A stretch of DNA of 64,000 bases from Rhodococcus tukisamuensis NBRC 100609 (GCF_001894985.1 NZ_BCXG01000003.1:269207-333206); one strand, 5' to 3'; counted from the stretch's first letter, positions 1 through 8,159 are shown. Notes: generated by a model not told the origin, from the letters alone. A program made the numbers and translations.

Positions 1-554
1 AGCGCCCGCGGCTGCTCCGGCGCGGCCACCGGCTCGTCCGACTTGGGCCGGAAGCGCAGCGTCCGCCACCGCTGGGTGCCGACGACCTCGTTGTCGCCGT
101 TGCGGTACGTCTTGAGGGTGGTGACGAAGTGTCCGGTGCCCAGGCCGGTCTTCTTCTCCTCCGAGACCGACTCCACGACCTCGGTGACGCTGACCCGGTC
201 GCCGGGACGCAGTTCGGCGAAGAACTCCTGGTCGGAGTCGGTGGCCACGACCGAGCTGAAGCCCGCCTCGTCCAGGGTGCGGATCAGGTCCGTCCACACC
301 GTCGACGGGTCGTTGCCGGCCATCTTGTCCGCGAAGGTGCGCATCGTCCACACCTGCAGCATCTGCGCGGGCGCCACGGCGCCGTCGCGACCGGTCGCCC
401 GGGCGGCCTCGTCGTCGAGGTGGATCGGGCTGGTGTCGCCCATCGTCTCGACCCAGTGCCGGATCATCGGGGTGTTGACCTCGTCCGGTCCCCAGGTGGC
501 GGGGACCAGCATGCGACCCTCGAAAGCCTTGAGCTTGGTGAGGAACTCGCTCAC
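1..554 (-). CDS. MaoC-like acyl-CoA hydratase N-terminal part, ChsH2-like (partial)
   Basis: The gene runs off the left edge; about 184 residues are visible. The start is GTG at 554, and its GTGA overlaps the TGA stop of the upstream acyl-CoA dehydrogenase. The N-terminal hot-dog (MaoC_N) domain is recognisable from NTPMIRHWVETMGD and SPIHLDDEAA near residues 27-50, a signature I associate with ChsH2-type subunits (Rv3542c) of the steroid side-chain enoyl-CoA hydratase. In that family an OB-fold/DUF35 domain follows, which would lie outside the window. In M. tuberculosis the order is fadE29-chsH2-chsH1-ltp2, so ChsH1 and Ltp2 genes may follow to the left (inference). It should act with a second MaoC subunit on an enoyl-CoA thioester in the cytoplasm. 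Confidence 0.85.
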   Translation of the reverse strand, partial: MSEFLTKLKAFEGRMLVPATWGPDEVNTPMIRHWVETMGDTSPIHLDDEAARATGRDGAVAPAQMLQVWTMRTFADKMAGNDPSTVWTDLIRTLDEAGFSSVVATDSDQEFFAELRPGDRVSVTEVVESVSEEKKTGLGTGHFVTTLKTYRNGDNEVVGTQRWRTLRFRPKSDEPVAAPEQPRA

Positions 555-1717
555 TTGACCCTCTTTTCCCGCACCAGGCCGAGGCCGATGGTGCCGACCA
601 TGTCGCGGAGCACCTCGTTGACGCCGCCGCCGAAGGTGTTGACGACGCCCTGCCGGGAGATCTGCTCGATCTGACCGGCGAGCAGCGCGCCCGGGGACTC
701 GGGACGGATCCGGCCGGCGGCGCCGAGGATGCCGAGCAGGGTCCGGTACACGTCGACGTGCGTCTCGGTGCCGTAGGTCTTGGTGGCACCCGCGTCGGCG
801 CCGGACAGCGTGTCCTGCGCGACCGCGGAGGTCATCTTCCAGTTCAGCAGCCGCATCGCCTCGAGCTTGGCGTGGGTGCGCGCGAAATCCTGCTGCACCC
901 AGGGAATCTCGATGACACCGTTGTCCTTGGCCCACTGCAGCACCTGGTGCCACAGGCCGTAGGTGCGGCCGCCGATCGCGGCCAGGCCGATCCGCTCGTG
1001 GTTGAGCTGCGCGGTGATCAGCTGCCAGCCGCCGTTGATCTCGCCCACCACGTCCTGCGCACCCACCCGGATGCCGCTGTAGTACGTGGAGGTGACCATC
1101 AGGCCGCCGACGGTGTTGATCGGCGACCACGAGAAGCCCTCGTCGTCGGTCGGCACGATCAGGATGGAGATGCCCTTGTGCTTGGGCGCGTCGACGTCGG
1201 TGCGGCACGCCAGCCAGACGTAGTCCGCGGTGTTGGCGCCACTGGTGAAGATCTTGTTGCCGTCGACCACCCACTCCTCGCCGTCGAGGACGGCGCGGGT
1301 CTTGAGCGAGGCCAGGTCGGTGCCGGCCTCCGGCTCGGTGTAACCGATGGCGAAGACGATGTCGCCGGCGAGGATGCCGGGCAGGAAGCGGTCCTTCTGC
1401 TCCTGCGTGCCGTACTTCATCAGCGTGGGGCCGACCGTGTTCACCGTGACGAACGGGAAGGGCAGCCCGGCCCGCTGGACCTCGTCGAAGAAGACGAACT
1501 GCTCCTCGATCGAGCGGCCCTGTCCGCCGTACTCCACGGGCCAGCCGATTCCCAGCCAACCGTCCTGGCCCAGCAGCTTGACGATCTCGCGGAAGTACTC
1601 GCCGCCCACGCCCTGCTCGCCGGCAGCCCGGCGCTTCTCCTCGGGCAGCAGGGCCGCGAAATACGCGCGCAGCTCCTGCCGAAGCTCGGCCTGCGCCGCC
1701 GACTCCCTCAACTCCAT
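551..1717 (-). CDS. Acyl-CoA dehydrogenase, FadE29/ChsE2-like
   Basis: This 388-residue FAD-dependent acyl-CoA dehydrogenase has a helical N-domain, the beta-domain motif YTEPEAGTDLASLKT near residues 125-140, and the C-terminal signature GGGVNEVLRDMVG at 363-375. These features match the FadE29 (ChsE2) subclass, which forms a heterotetramer with FadE28 (ChsE1) to dehydrogenate the C3 steroid side chain. The ATG at 1717 has GGGAG six bases upstream. It overlaps the ChsH2-like gene by four bases, as in M. tuberculosis. No FadE28-type partner lies upstream; instead there is a divergent SnoaL-like gene. The partner must be elsewhere, or this copy is homomeric. Steroid specificity is inferred from family and neighbour. 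Confidence 0.88.
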   Translation of the reverse strand: MELRESAAQAELRQELRAYFAALLPEEKRRAAGEQGVGGEYFREIVKLLGQDGWLGIGWPVEYGGQGRSIEEQFVFFDEVQRAGLPFPFVTVNTVGPTLMKYGTQEQKDRFLPGILAGDIVFAIGYTEPEAGTDLASLKTRAVLDGEEWVVDGNKIFTSGANTADYVWLACRTDVDAPKHKGISILIVPTDDEGFSWSPINTVGGLMVTSTYYSGIRVGAQDVVGEINGGWQLITAQLNHERIGLAAIGGRTYGLWHQVLQWAKDNGVIEIPWVQQDFARTHAKLEAMRLLNWKMTSAVAQDTLSGADAGATKTYGTETHVDVYRTLLGILGAAGRIRPESPGALLAGQIEQISRQGVVNTFGGGVNEVLRDMVGTIGLGLVREKRVK

Positions 1718-1849
1718 CGATGTCTCCCATGTCTCGCGTCACTAGCCGCAGCTCGGACGCTACGTCGGAGCGTCGATCGCCTCCCGGGAAATCTCACTGA
1801 GCGGTAGCTGGGCGGCAGCTGCGCGGGGTGGCGGCCGCATACTCGGTGG

Positions 1850-2320
1850 ATGACCGCCGCCAGTACCCTCACCGCGCTCGCCGACCGTCTCGCATTGGCG
1901 GACCTGGTCGGCCGGTACGCCGCAGCCGTGGACGCCCGCGACGCCGCGGCACTGACCGCGTTGTTCACCCCGGACGCGGTGCTGGTGCAGCCGCCGGCAC
2001 TGGTTCGACGCGGCCAGAGCGCCGAGGTGTCCGGTGCGGAGGCCGTCGTCGCGACCGTGCTGGGCGCGACGGCGCACCTGCACTCGACGCATCACGCGGT
2101 CGGGCAGCAGGTGCTCGACGTCGGAGATGCCACTGCGACGGGCCAGACGTACTGCCTGGCGCACCACGTCTACGCGGGCAAGGACGGGTTCCGGGACAAC
2201 AGCCTGGCCCTGCGCTACCAGGACGAGTACCGCAGGGTCGACGGCCGCTGGCTGCTCGCGCGGCGCCGACTTGTGGTCGACTTCGCCGAGGACCGAGCCG
2301 TCACCGTGCCGGGCGCCTGA
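1850..2320 (+). CDS. SnoaL/NTF2-like protein
   Basis: A 156-residue protein of the NTF2-like (SnoaL/ketosteroid isomerase) fold: the N-terminal helix with RLALADLVGRYAAAVDARD is followed by LFTPDAVLVQPP and the C-terminal strand pair YQDEYRRVDGRWLL. The family comprises small cone-shaped isomerases, hydratases and non-catalytic binding proteins; nothing here fixes the reaction. It is divergent from the FadE29-like operon with 132 bases between the starts, so shared control is possible. It ends only four bases from the convergent azlD stop, leaving no room for a terminator between them. Confidence 0.75.
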   Translation: MTAASTLTALADRLALADLVGRYAAAVDARDAAALTALFTPDAVLVQPPALVRRGQSAEVSGAEAVVATVLGATAHLHSTHHAVGQQVLDVGDATATGQTYCLAHHVYAGKDGFRDNSLALRYQDEYRRVDGRWLLARRRLVVDFAEDRAVTVPGA

Positions 2321-2324
2321 CCGG

Positions 2325-2648
2325 TCAGGGCACGCCGAGCAGCCGGAGCCCCGCCGCGACGACAGCGGCCGCGACGACCGCCACCACGAAAGGCGCCTTG
2401 CGCCAGGCCAGTACGCCCCCGACCAGTACCCCGACGGGCCGGGCGATGCCCGCCGCACCCTGGTCCTCGGTCAGCGCGGAGGTGGCCGCCACCGCGACCA
2501 GCAGCACCACCGCGGCGGTGCCCATCAGTTTCTCGGTCCGCACCGGAACGCCCGCGCGGGTCCGCAGCGCCGGGCCCGCGAACCGGAGGGCGAAGGTCCC
2601 GGCTGCCAGCAGCGCCACCGTGATCATCACCGCCACAGAAGCATTCAC
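2325..2648 (-). CDS. azlD: AzlD-type branched-chain amino acid exporter subunit
   Basis: A 107-residue hydrophobic protein with about four membrane segments (for example MITVALLAAGTFALRFAG near the start and PFVVAVVAAAVVAAGL near the end). Size and position directly after AzlC identify it as AzlD, the small partner of the AzlCD (BrnFE/LIV-E) branched-chain amino acid exporter. The GTG at 2648 overlaps the azlC TGA in GTGA, so translation is probably coupled. Substrate class is known for the family; the actual amino acid is not shown here. Confidence 0.85.
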   Translation of the reverse strand: MNASVAVMITVALLAAGTFALRFAGPALRTRAGVPVRTEKLMGTAAVVLLVAVAATSALTEDQGAAGIARPVGVLVGGVLAWRKAPFVVAVVAAAVVAAGLRLLGVP

Positions 2649-3340
2649 CGGACCGCCGCCTTCTTCCCGACCACCGCGACCACCCCGACCAGCGCCGCCA
2701 GCACCGGGATCCCGGCCGGCAGAAAGGGCGTGGCGGCCACCGCCACGGCGGCACCGACGAGGGCGGCCTTGGCCGTGCCGGCGTCCCGCAGGGCAGGGAG
2801 CACCAGCGCCAGCAGCACGGTCGGGAACATCGCATCGAGCCCGAACATGTCGGTGTCCCCGATGACGGTGCCCGCCGCAGCACCGACGAGGGCGCCGAGC
2901 GGCCAGCAGATCAGGATCCCGAGTCCGGCGAGCCAGAAGGCGGCGCGCCTGCGCGCGGGTTCGGGTTGGCCCAGCGCGAAGACGACGCTCTCGTCGTTGA
3001 GCAGGTGGCTGCCGAGCACCCGTCGCCAGCCCCGCCCGGTGACCTCGCCGACCGCCAGACCGAACGGCAGGTGCCGCGCGTTGACCAGCAGGCCTGCGAC
3101 CATCGCCGCGACCGGGCTGCCTCCTGCCGCGACGATCCCGAGGTAGAGGAACTCCGAGGCCCCGGCAAGGACCAGCACGGCCATCAGCACCGGCAGCCAC
3201 GGCTCGAACCCGAGGCCGACCGCGATCGCGCCGTACGAGATGCCGACGACACCGTCGGCCAGGCACACCAGCGCGATGTCCGCCCGCAGGCCGCGGTCAA
3301 GTGTTCGCCATGTCGAACGCATGGACTTTATGATGAACAC
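2645..3340 (-). CDS. azlC: AzlC-type amino acid exporter permease
   Basis: A 231-residue integral membrane protein of the AzlC family. It has the family signature GISYGAIAVGLG near residue 35, the segment ARHLPFGLAVG in the first half and several hydrophobic helices. It forms a two-subunit exporter with AzlD encoded immediately downstream. Two starts are possible: ATG 3340 or the in-frame ATG at 3322, the latter inside a GAACGCAT box. Transcription is divergent from a XRE-cupin regulator, a common arrangement for AzlCD, which suggests that the regulator controls both genes. Confidence 0.87.
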   Translation of the reverse strand: MFIIKSMRSTWRTLDRGLRADIALVCLADGVVGISYGAIAVGLGFEPWLPVLMAVLVLAGASEFLYLGIVAAGGSPVAAMVAGLLVNARHLPFGLAVGEVTGRGWRRVLGSHLLNDESVVFALGQPEPARRRAAFWLAGLGILICWPLGALVGAAAGTVIGDTDMFGLDAMFPTVLLALVLPALRDAGTAKAALVGAAVAVAATPFLPAGIPVLAALVGVVAVVGKKAAVR

Positions 3341-3391
3341 TCCGCGGTTCGTTCGTCAAGCCGAACGCATCGACCGATAGAGTGAACGCAT
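3301..3391. promoter_or_regulatory. Divergent azlC / XRE-cupin control region with repeated GAACGCAT boxes
   Basis: The octamer GAACGCAT occurs three times in the same orientation, at 3315-3322, 3363-3370 and 3384-3391. The last two are 21 bases (two helical turns) apart, and the third contains the regulator's ATG. GTGTTC at 3301-3306 and GAACAC at 3335-3340 form a distant inverted pair. These are candidate binding sites for the XRE-cupin regulator; binding itself is inferred. Confidence 0.5.
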
Positions 3392-3950
3392 GACATCGGG
3401 AGGCAAGGCTCCGCTGGCGGTCATCGCGACCTCACTACGGCAGGAACGCGAGCGTGCCGGGCTCTCGCTCACCGAGGTGGCGCGCCGGGCCGGGGTGGCC
3501 AAGTCAACCCTGTCCCAGCTCGAGTCCGGCAGCGGGAACCCCAGCGTGGAGACCCTGTGGGCGCTCTGCGTGGCACTCGACATCCAGTTCTCCCGACTGA
3601 TCGACCCGCCCCGGCCGCGCGTCCAGGTGATCCGGGCCGACGAGGGCCCCGCGGTGCACTCCGAACGGTCCGACTACCAGGCCACCCTGGTGGCCTCGTG
3701 CCCGCCGAACGCGCGCCGCGACATCTACCGCCTCACGATCGAGCCGGGTCCGGCGCGCGAGTCCGATCCGCACCCACCCGGGGTCGTCGAGCACGTCGTG
3801 CTCAGCGCCGGCCGCGCACTGGTCGGCCTCGCCGGCGAGCCGGTGGAACTCGGCCCGGGCGACTACATCTCGTACCCGGGCGATGTCGCACACGTCTTCC
3901 AGGCACTCGAACCGGGTACCCGCGCGGTGCTGGTCTCCGAGCACTCCTGA
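3390..3950 (+). CDS. XRE family transcriptional regulator with cupin sensor domain
   Basis: A 186-residue regulator. The N-terminal helix-turn-helix spans about residues 10-65 (LRQERERAGLSLTEVARRAG, then KSTLSQLESG). The C-terminal half is a cupin beta-barrel (VEHVVLSAGRALVGLAG and YISYPGDVAHVFQAL, about 115-175) that would sense a small ligand. It is transcribed divergently from azlCD and most likely regulates the exporter in response to an amino acid or related molecule. The ATG lies inside one of three GAACGCAT repeats, consistent with autoregulation. Confidence 0.88.
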   Translation: MTSGGKAPLAVIATSLRQERERAGLSLTEVARRAGVAKSTLSQLESGSGNPSVETLWALCVALDIQFSRLIDPPRPRVQVIRADEGPAVHSERSDYQATLVASCPPNARRDIYRLTIEPGPARESDPHPPGVVEHVVLSAGRALVGLAGEPVELGPGDYISYPGDVAHVFQALEPGTRAVLVSEHS

Positions 3951-3963
3951 CGGGTCCGCCCGG

Positions 3964-4497
3964 CTACCTCCGGGCGTCAGCCCGGCGCGAGTCCCGCGCC
4001 CGCCCGGCCTGCTCCGCGGTGACGTTCGGGGCGACCCGAAGCTCCGCCAGCGGAACCTCGCGGCCGGACTCGCTGCGCACCTGCACCCGGACCTGCTCGC
4101 CGGTGGTGTCGTCGAGCAGCCCCAGCGGCCCGCCGCGCCCGCCCTGCAGGTACTTGTCGCCCCACTGCATCAGCGCCAGGACGGCGGGCAGCAGGTCCCG
4201 CCCCTTCTCCGTCAGCGCGTACTCGTAGCGCGTCCGCTGCCCCGGCTCCTTGTACGGCCTGCGCTCGAACAGGCCCTCCGCCGTCAGCTCCCGCAGCCGG
4301 GACGCCGCCACCGCCTCGGTGATCCCTACGCGACGCGCGAAGTCGTCGAATCTCGTTGTCCCATAGTAGGCCTCGCGCAGGATCAGCATCGCCGAGCGGG
4401 TGCCGACGACCTCCATTGCCCTGCCGATCGAGCAGTGCGTGCCGGCCTGCCACGCCCCTCGATCCGCGAGAAATCCGTCCAACCGCGCCGCGTCCAT
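3964..4497 (-). CDS. HxlR family winged-helix transcriptional regulator
   Basis: A 177-residue regulator from ATG 4497, or 181 from ATG 4509. Sequence CSIGRAMEVVGTRSAMLILR begins the HxlR domain, followed by FDDFARRVGITEAVAASRLRELTAEG (recognition region) and the wing RTRYEYALTEKGRDL. The usual HxlR Trp in GxRW is replaced by Ser (GTRSAM). A charged C-terminal extension follows the DNA-binding domain. It is divergent from a DHA2 efflux pump, whose start codon lies in a perfect 7-base inverted repeat. A repressor of that pump, relieved by its substrate, is the natural reading. Confidence 0.87.
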   Translation of the reverse strand: MDAARLDGFLADRGAWQAGTHCSIGRAMEVVGTRSAMLILREAYYGTTRFDDFARRVGITEAVAASRLRELTAEGLFERRPYKEPGQRTRYEYALTEKGRDLLPAVLALMQWGDKYLQGGRGGPLGLLDDTTGEQVRVQVRSESGREVPLAELRVAPNVTAEQAGRARDSRRADARR

Positions 4498-4541
4498 GCC
4501 GTCCAGCATACCCCTGGCTTGCCAAAGCCATAGCCAGTGTC

Positions 4542-4571
4542 TACGTTGCTGACTATGGAAACCAATAGTCA
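4542..4571 (+). promoter_or_regulatory. Leaderless -10 box and HxlR-type palindrome over efflux-pump start
   Basis: TACGTT at 4542-4547 fits the actinobacterial TAnnnT -10 element and lies seven bases before ATG 4555, as expected for a leaderless mRNA; no ribosome binding site is visible. The perfect inverted repeat TGACTAT-8-ATAGTCA at 4550-4571 covers the start codon. It is a strong candidate operator for the divergent HxlR protein. Confidence 0.6.
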
Positions 4572-5979
4572 GGTGATCGAGTCGCGGACCCCCACGCCCA
4601 CTCGGATCGGCCCACTCCTCGCGGTCCTGTCGGGGGCGGCCTTCGTCGCCAGCCTCGACCTGTTCGTCGTGAACGTCGCGTTCGACGACATCGCCGAGAG
4701 CTACCCCGGACACTCACTCGGCCAACTGAGTTGGGTTCTCAACGGCTACGCGATCGTGTTCGCCGCGCTGCTCGTCCCGATGGGGCGGTGGGCCGACCGG
4801 GTGGGCCGGCGACGCGGCTTCCTCCTCGGCCTCGCGCTGTTCACCGCCGCCAGCGCGGCCTGCGCGCTGAGCCCGACGCTCTGGCTGCTCGTCGTCGCCC
4901 GACTGCTCCAGGCGGTGGGTGCCGCGGCCCTGACGCCGTCGAGCCTGGGCCTGCTGGTCAGCACGGTTCCCGAGGCGAAACGCGCAGGGGCGGTACGGAT
5001 CTGGGCGGCATCCGGCGCCGCGGCGGCAGCGCTCGGTCCGGTGGTCGGCGGACTCCTGGTCGAGGCGTCGTGGCGCTGGGTGTTCCTGATCAACATCCCG
5101 ATCGGCATCGCCTTCCTGGTGGCCGCGACTCGGATCGTGCCGGCCACCCACCCGGACCCCGACGACCGCCCGCTCGACCTGTTCGGCGCGGCCCTGCTGA
5201 CCGGCGGCATCGGCGCGCTGTCCCTCGGCCTGGTCCAGGGTCCCGACTGGGGTTGGACCGATCCGCGAATCCTCGGCGCCTTCGTGGGCGCCCTCGTGGC
5301 GGTCGCGGGGTTCTGGCTGCGCAACACCCGGCGCCCGGCGCCGCTGATCGAGCCGGCACTGCTCCGGGTACGCACGTTCGCGTGGTCGAATGCGACCGCG
5401 CTGGCCTTCAGTGCCGCCTTCGCGGCCGGACTGCTGGCGAACATCCTTTGGCTGCAACGGGTCTGGGACTACTCGGCCCTGCCTACCGGGCTGGCCATCG
5501 CGCCCGGCCCCCTGCTCGTCCCGGTGTTCGCGATGGTGGGCCAGCGGCTCTCGAAGCGGTACGCACCCGGCACCATAGCCGCCGCCGGGTGCGCGCTGTG
5601 GGCCGCGGGCACCGCGCTGATCCTCGTCTCCGTCGGCCCCGACCCGAGCTACGCGACGCAGATCCTGCCGGGCTGGCTGATCGCCGGAGTTGGTGTGGGA
5701 CTTGCCCTGCCGACCATCCTGTCCGCGGCCACCGCGACCCTGCCGCCGGACCGCGCCGCCACCGGAAGCGCCGTCGTCAACATGAGCAGGCAGATCGGCT
5801 CGGTTCTCGGGGTGAGTCTGCTCGTCGCCGTCCTCACCGTCGACCCTGCCGCGGGCTACGACGCCACCCACAGCGCGTTCCGGACGGCGTGGTGGCTGAT
5901 CGTCGCGGTGGCCGTCGTCGCGGCGCTCGCCTCGACCGGCATGAACTCCCCCACCCACGATCCGGAGGCAAGGCGATGA
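4555..5979 (+). CDS. MFS drug efflux transporter, DHA2 (EmrB/QacA) family
   Basis: A 474-residue, probably 14-helix major facilitator. Motif A appears as GRWADRVGRRRGF near residue 78 and motif C as GPVVGGLLVEASWRWVFLIN near 160-180, the DHA2 antiporter pattern; LDLFVVNVAFDDI in helix 1 is also typical. It should export hydrophobic compounds by proton antiport. ATG 4555 is preferred over in-frame GTG 4537 because a TAnnnT box sits at the leaderless distance. The stop overlaps the next gene's ATG (ATGA), so pump and thioesterase are co-translated. The substrate cannot be named. Confidence 0.88.
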   Translation: METNSQVIESRTPTPTRIGPLLAVLSGAAFVASLDLFVVNVAFDDIAESYPGHSLGQLSWVLNGYAIVFAALLVPMGRWADRVGRRRGFLLGLALFTAASAACALSPTLWLLVVARLLQAVGAAALTPSSLGLLVSTVPEAKRAGAVRIWAASGAAAAALGPVVGGLLVEASWRWVFLINIPIGIAFLVAATRIVPATHPDPDDRPLDLFGAALLTGGIGALSLGLVQGPDWGWTDPRILGAFVGALVAVAGFWLRNTRRPAPLIEPALLRVRTFAWSNATALAFSAAFAAGLLANILWLQRVWDYSALPTGLAIAPGPLLVPVFAMVGQRLSKRYAPGTIAAAGCALWAAGTALILVSVGPDPSYATQILPGWLIAGVGVGLALPTILSAATATLPPDRAATGSAVVNMSRQIGSVLGVSLLVAVLTVDPAAGYDATHSAFRTAWWLIVAVAVVAALASTGMNSPTHDPEARR

Positions 5980-6716
5980 CGTCGACAACCGCACCCACGT
6001 ACAGCGTCGAGTTCGATTCCAGCTGGCGCAGTTTCGACGGCATCCACGGCGGGCTCGTCGTCGCGACGATGCTCCGGGCGGCCGCCGAGGCCACGGGGGC
6101 CGTGCCGGCCGCGGTCAGTGCGCATTTCACCCGGCCCGTCCCGCCCGGCCCGGCGGAACTGACGACCGGTCGCGAGCACGGCGGAGGCACCGTGAGTTCA
6201 CTGGTATCCCTGTCCGGCGCGGCGCTCGCGCTGGTGCGGCTGACCCGGGACCCGGGCGCGGTGACCCTGCCCGCCGCGGTGGTCGAGCCGAGCCCCACCG
6301 CCCCCGAGGCCACCGAGCGCCTGCGGATCCCGGTCGACTTCGTCCCGTTCTCCCAGCATCTCGACATCCGGCCGATCAACGACGCGCGGCCGTTCGCCGG
6401 CGGCGACGTCCCCGAGTTCGACGTCTGGATCCGCCTCGATCCATCGATCGGGTTCACCGGGGCCGAGCTCGCCGCGGTGCTGCTCGACGCCCTTCCGCCC
6501 GCGCTCTACGCCACCCGCACCACGCCGGTCCCCATCCCCACCGCCGAGTTCAGCGCGCACTTCGTGCCGACCGTCCGCTCCGGTTCGCCGTGGCACCGGC
6601 TCCGGCACCGCACCGTGTGGGCGACCGACACGCTGTGCGTCGACGAGACCGAGCTGTTCACCGACGACGGCCGGCTCGCCGCCCAGGCCCGGCAGCTGCG
6701 CCGGATACTCGGGTGA
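5976..6716 (+). CDS. Acyl-CoA thioesterase-like double hot-dog protein
   Basis: A 246-residue protein with two tandem hot-dog-like halves. The first contains FDGIHGGLVVATMLRAA (residues about 18-34) and SAHFTRPVPPGPAEL; the second contains the reciprocal strand pattern ending TELFTDDGRLAAQARQLRRI, typical of TesB-like thioesterase superfamily members in actinobacteria. The start ATG overlaps the efflux-pump stop (ATGA), so the two genes are one operon under HxlR-type control. The function in that operon may be hydrolysis of an acyl-CoA or acyl ester related to the exported compound (inference). Confidence 0.78.
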   Translation: MTSTTAPTYSVEFDSSWRSFDGIHGGLVVATMLRAAAEATGAVPAAVSAHFTRPVPPGPAELTTGREHGGGTVSSLVSLSGAALALVRLTRDPGAVTLPAAVVEPSPTAPEATERLRIPVDFVPFSQHLDIRPINDARPFAGGDVPEFDVWIRLDPSIGFTGAELAAVLLDALPPALYATRTTPVPIPTAEFSAHFVPTVRSGSPWHRLRHRTVWATDTLCVDETELFTDDGRLAAQARQLRRILG

Positions 6717-6743
6717 CCTGCCGCGGAGGCGGACAATGGGGCC

Positions 6744-7166
6744 ATGACCGAACGGAAGCCCCCGGACGTCCCCTTCGAGTCGTGGGTGGAGCGGCAGATC
6801 CGTGTCGCGCAGGAACGCGGCGAGTTCGACAACCTGCCGGGCGCCGGACAGCCGATCCCCCACCTCGGTGACGACGACGAACTGTGGTGGGTGAAGAACA
6901 AGCTGAAGCGCGAGGGTCTGTCGACGGAGGCGCTGCTGCCGCCGTCACTTCAGCTACGACGTGAAGCCGCGCGGCTGCCCGACACGGTCGCGGACCTGCC
7001 GACGGAGTCGGCGGTGCGCGAGGTGGTCGCCGACCTCAACCGCCGCATCGCCGCCCACCTGCTCGCACCGAGCGGGCCCCTGGTGCCGGTCCACACCGTC
7101 GACGCCGACGAGGCGGTCGCGGCCTGGCGCGCGAGCCGGGGCGGCGGCGGTCCCCGGGGCAAGTGA
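6744..7166 (+). CDS. DUF1992 (DnaJC28-like) protein
   Basis: A 140-residue cytoplasmic protein. The N-terminal segment FESWVERQIRVAQERGEFDN followed by LPGAGQPI and WWVKNKLKREGLS is the conserved core of DUF1992, the domain shared with the eukaryotic DnaJ homologue DNAJC28. The molecular role of bacterial members is not established. It lies 27 bases after the thioesterase gene and is followed by a strong bidirectional terminator. Confidence 0.88.
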   Translation: MTERKPPDVPFESWVERQIRVAQERGEFDNLPGAGQPIPHLGDDDELWWVKNKLKREGLSTEALLPPSLQLRREAARLPDTVADLPTESAVREVVADLNRRIAAHLLAPSGPLVPVHTVDADEAVAAWRASRGGGGPRGK

Positions 7167-7177
7167 CGGGGCAGGCG

Positions 7178-7224
7178 GTTTCGGCAGGATGACCCCCGCT
7201 TTCCGGGGCTGATCCTGCCGAAAC
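7178..7224. terminator. Bidirectional terminator with nested hairpin
   Basis: GTTTCGGCAGGAT (7178-7190) pairs perfectly with ATCCTGCCGAAAC (7212-7224), enclosing a smaller C-rich/G-rich hairpin. It separates the convergent DUF1992 and LLM oxidoreductase genes. Confidence 0.8.
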
Positions 7225-7229
7225 GCGGG

Positions 7230-8111
7230 TCAGGACAGGCCGAGCCGGGCCGAGCACTCCGCCATCTCGTCGAGGACCGCCTCGAAGGTCGTCGCGCGGC
7301 GCGAGGCCGACAGCAGGATCCGGTCCGAGCCGAGCGAGTTCGCCCAGTCGATCTTCGACTCGTCCATCCTCGGCAGCACGTGGCCGAGTACGAGCGCCAC
7401 CTCGGCCGGGTCGCGGCCGGCGTCCGACGCGGCGGACCGCATCAACGCGACCGCCGCGTCCAGGTCGTCCCCGCCGAGCCCGAGCGGCTGGAAACCGTTG
7501 CCGAGGCGTCCCGCCCGCCGCGCCGCCGCCTTGCTGTGCCCGCCGATGTAGAGCGGCACCCCGGACTCACGCACCGGCTTCGGGTACGAGTACGCCCGCG
7601 CGAACCGGTAGTACTCGCCGTCGAAGCCGACGCCGTCTGCCCCTCCGGACCACAGCGCCCGCATCACCGCGACCGCCTCGTCGGCCATCTTGCCGCGGCG
7701 CTCGAAGTCGCCGCCGCAGGCCTCGACCTCCTCGCGCATCCACCCCATGCCGAGGCAGATCCGCAGCCGGCCGCCGGAGAGCCGGTCCAGCGTCGCCAGC
7801 CGCTTGGCCAGCACCACCGGGTTGTGGTTCGGCAGCACCAGGACCCCGGTCGCGAGCCCCAGCGTGCTGGTCGCGCCCGCCACGAAGGACAGCAGCTCCA
7901 GCGGGTCCGGCAACGGGCAGTCGTCAGGCAGGTGCGACTTGCCCGTCGGCGAGTACGGGTACTCGCTGCCCGTGTCGCCGATGACCACGGCGTGCTCGAC
8001 CGCGGAGATCTCGTCGAAGCCCAGCGACTCTGCCGCGCGGGCGAATTCGAGCATCCGGTCCGGGTCCCCGGCCACGCCCAACTCCACCGGAACCACTACG
8101 CCGAGCTTCAA
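7230..8111 (-). CDS. LLM class F420-dependent oxidoreductase
   Basis: A 293-residue luciferase-like TIM-barrel protein. It begins LKLGVVVPVELG and contains RMLEFARAAESLGFDEI, VLPNHNPVVLAKRLATLDRLSGGRL and LGMGWMREEVEACG, all hallmarks of mycobacterial/rhodococcal F420-dependent LLM enzymes that transfer hydride to small organic substrates. I chose the TTG at 8111 because GAGAGGA lies seven bases upstream and conserved sequence starts there; no ATG or GTG in frame is closer. It lies downstream of the FadD-like gene, separated by a 91-base gap containing a 20-base palindrome. Confidence 0.87.
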   Translation of the reverse strand: MKLGVVVPVELGVAGDPDRMLEFARAAESLGFDEISAVEHAVVIGDTGSEYPYSPTGKSHLPDDCPLPDPLELLSFVAGATSTLGLATGVLVLPNHNPVVLAKRLATLDRLSGGRLRICLGMGWMREEVEACGGDFERRGKMADEAVAVMRALWSGGADGVGFDGEYYRFARAYSYPKPVRESGVPLYIGGHSKAAARRAGRLGNGFQPLGLGGDDLDAAVALMRSAASDAGRDPAEVALVLGHVLPRMDESKIDWANSLGSDRILLSASRRATTFEAVLDEMAECSARLGLS

Positions 8112-8159
8112 CGGGACATCCTCTCGTCGGGCGAGGCGGCTCCGCGCCCATGCGCACTC

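Noticed and set aside
4537..4554. GTG 4537 as start of the efflux pump
   Set aside because: There is no ribosome binding site, and the TAnnnT box at 4542 would lie inside the coding region; ATG 4555 fits a leaderless start.
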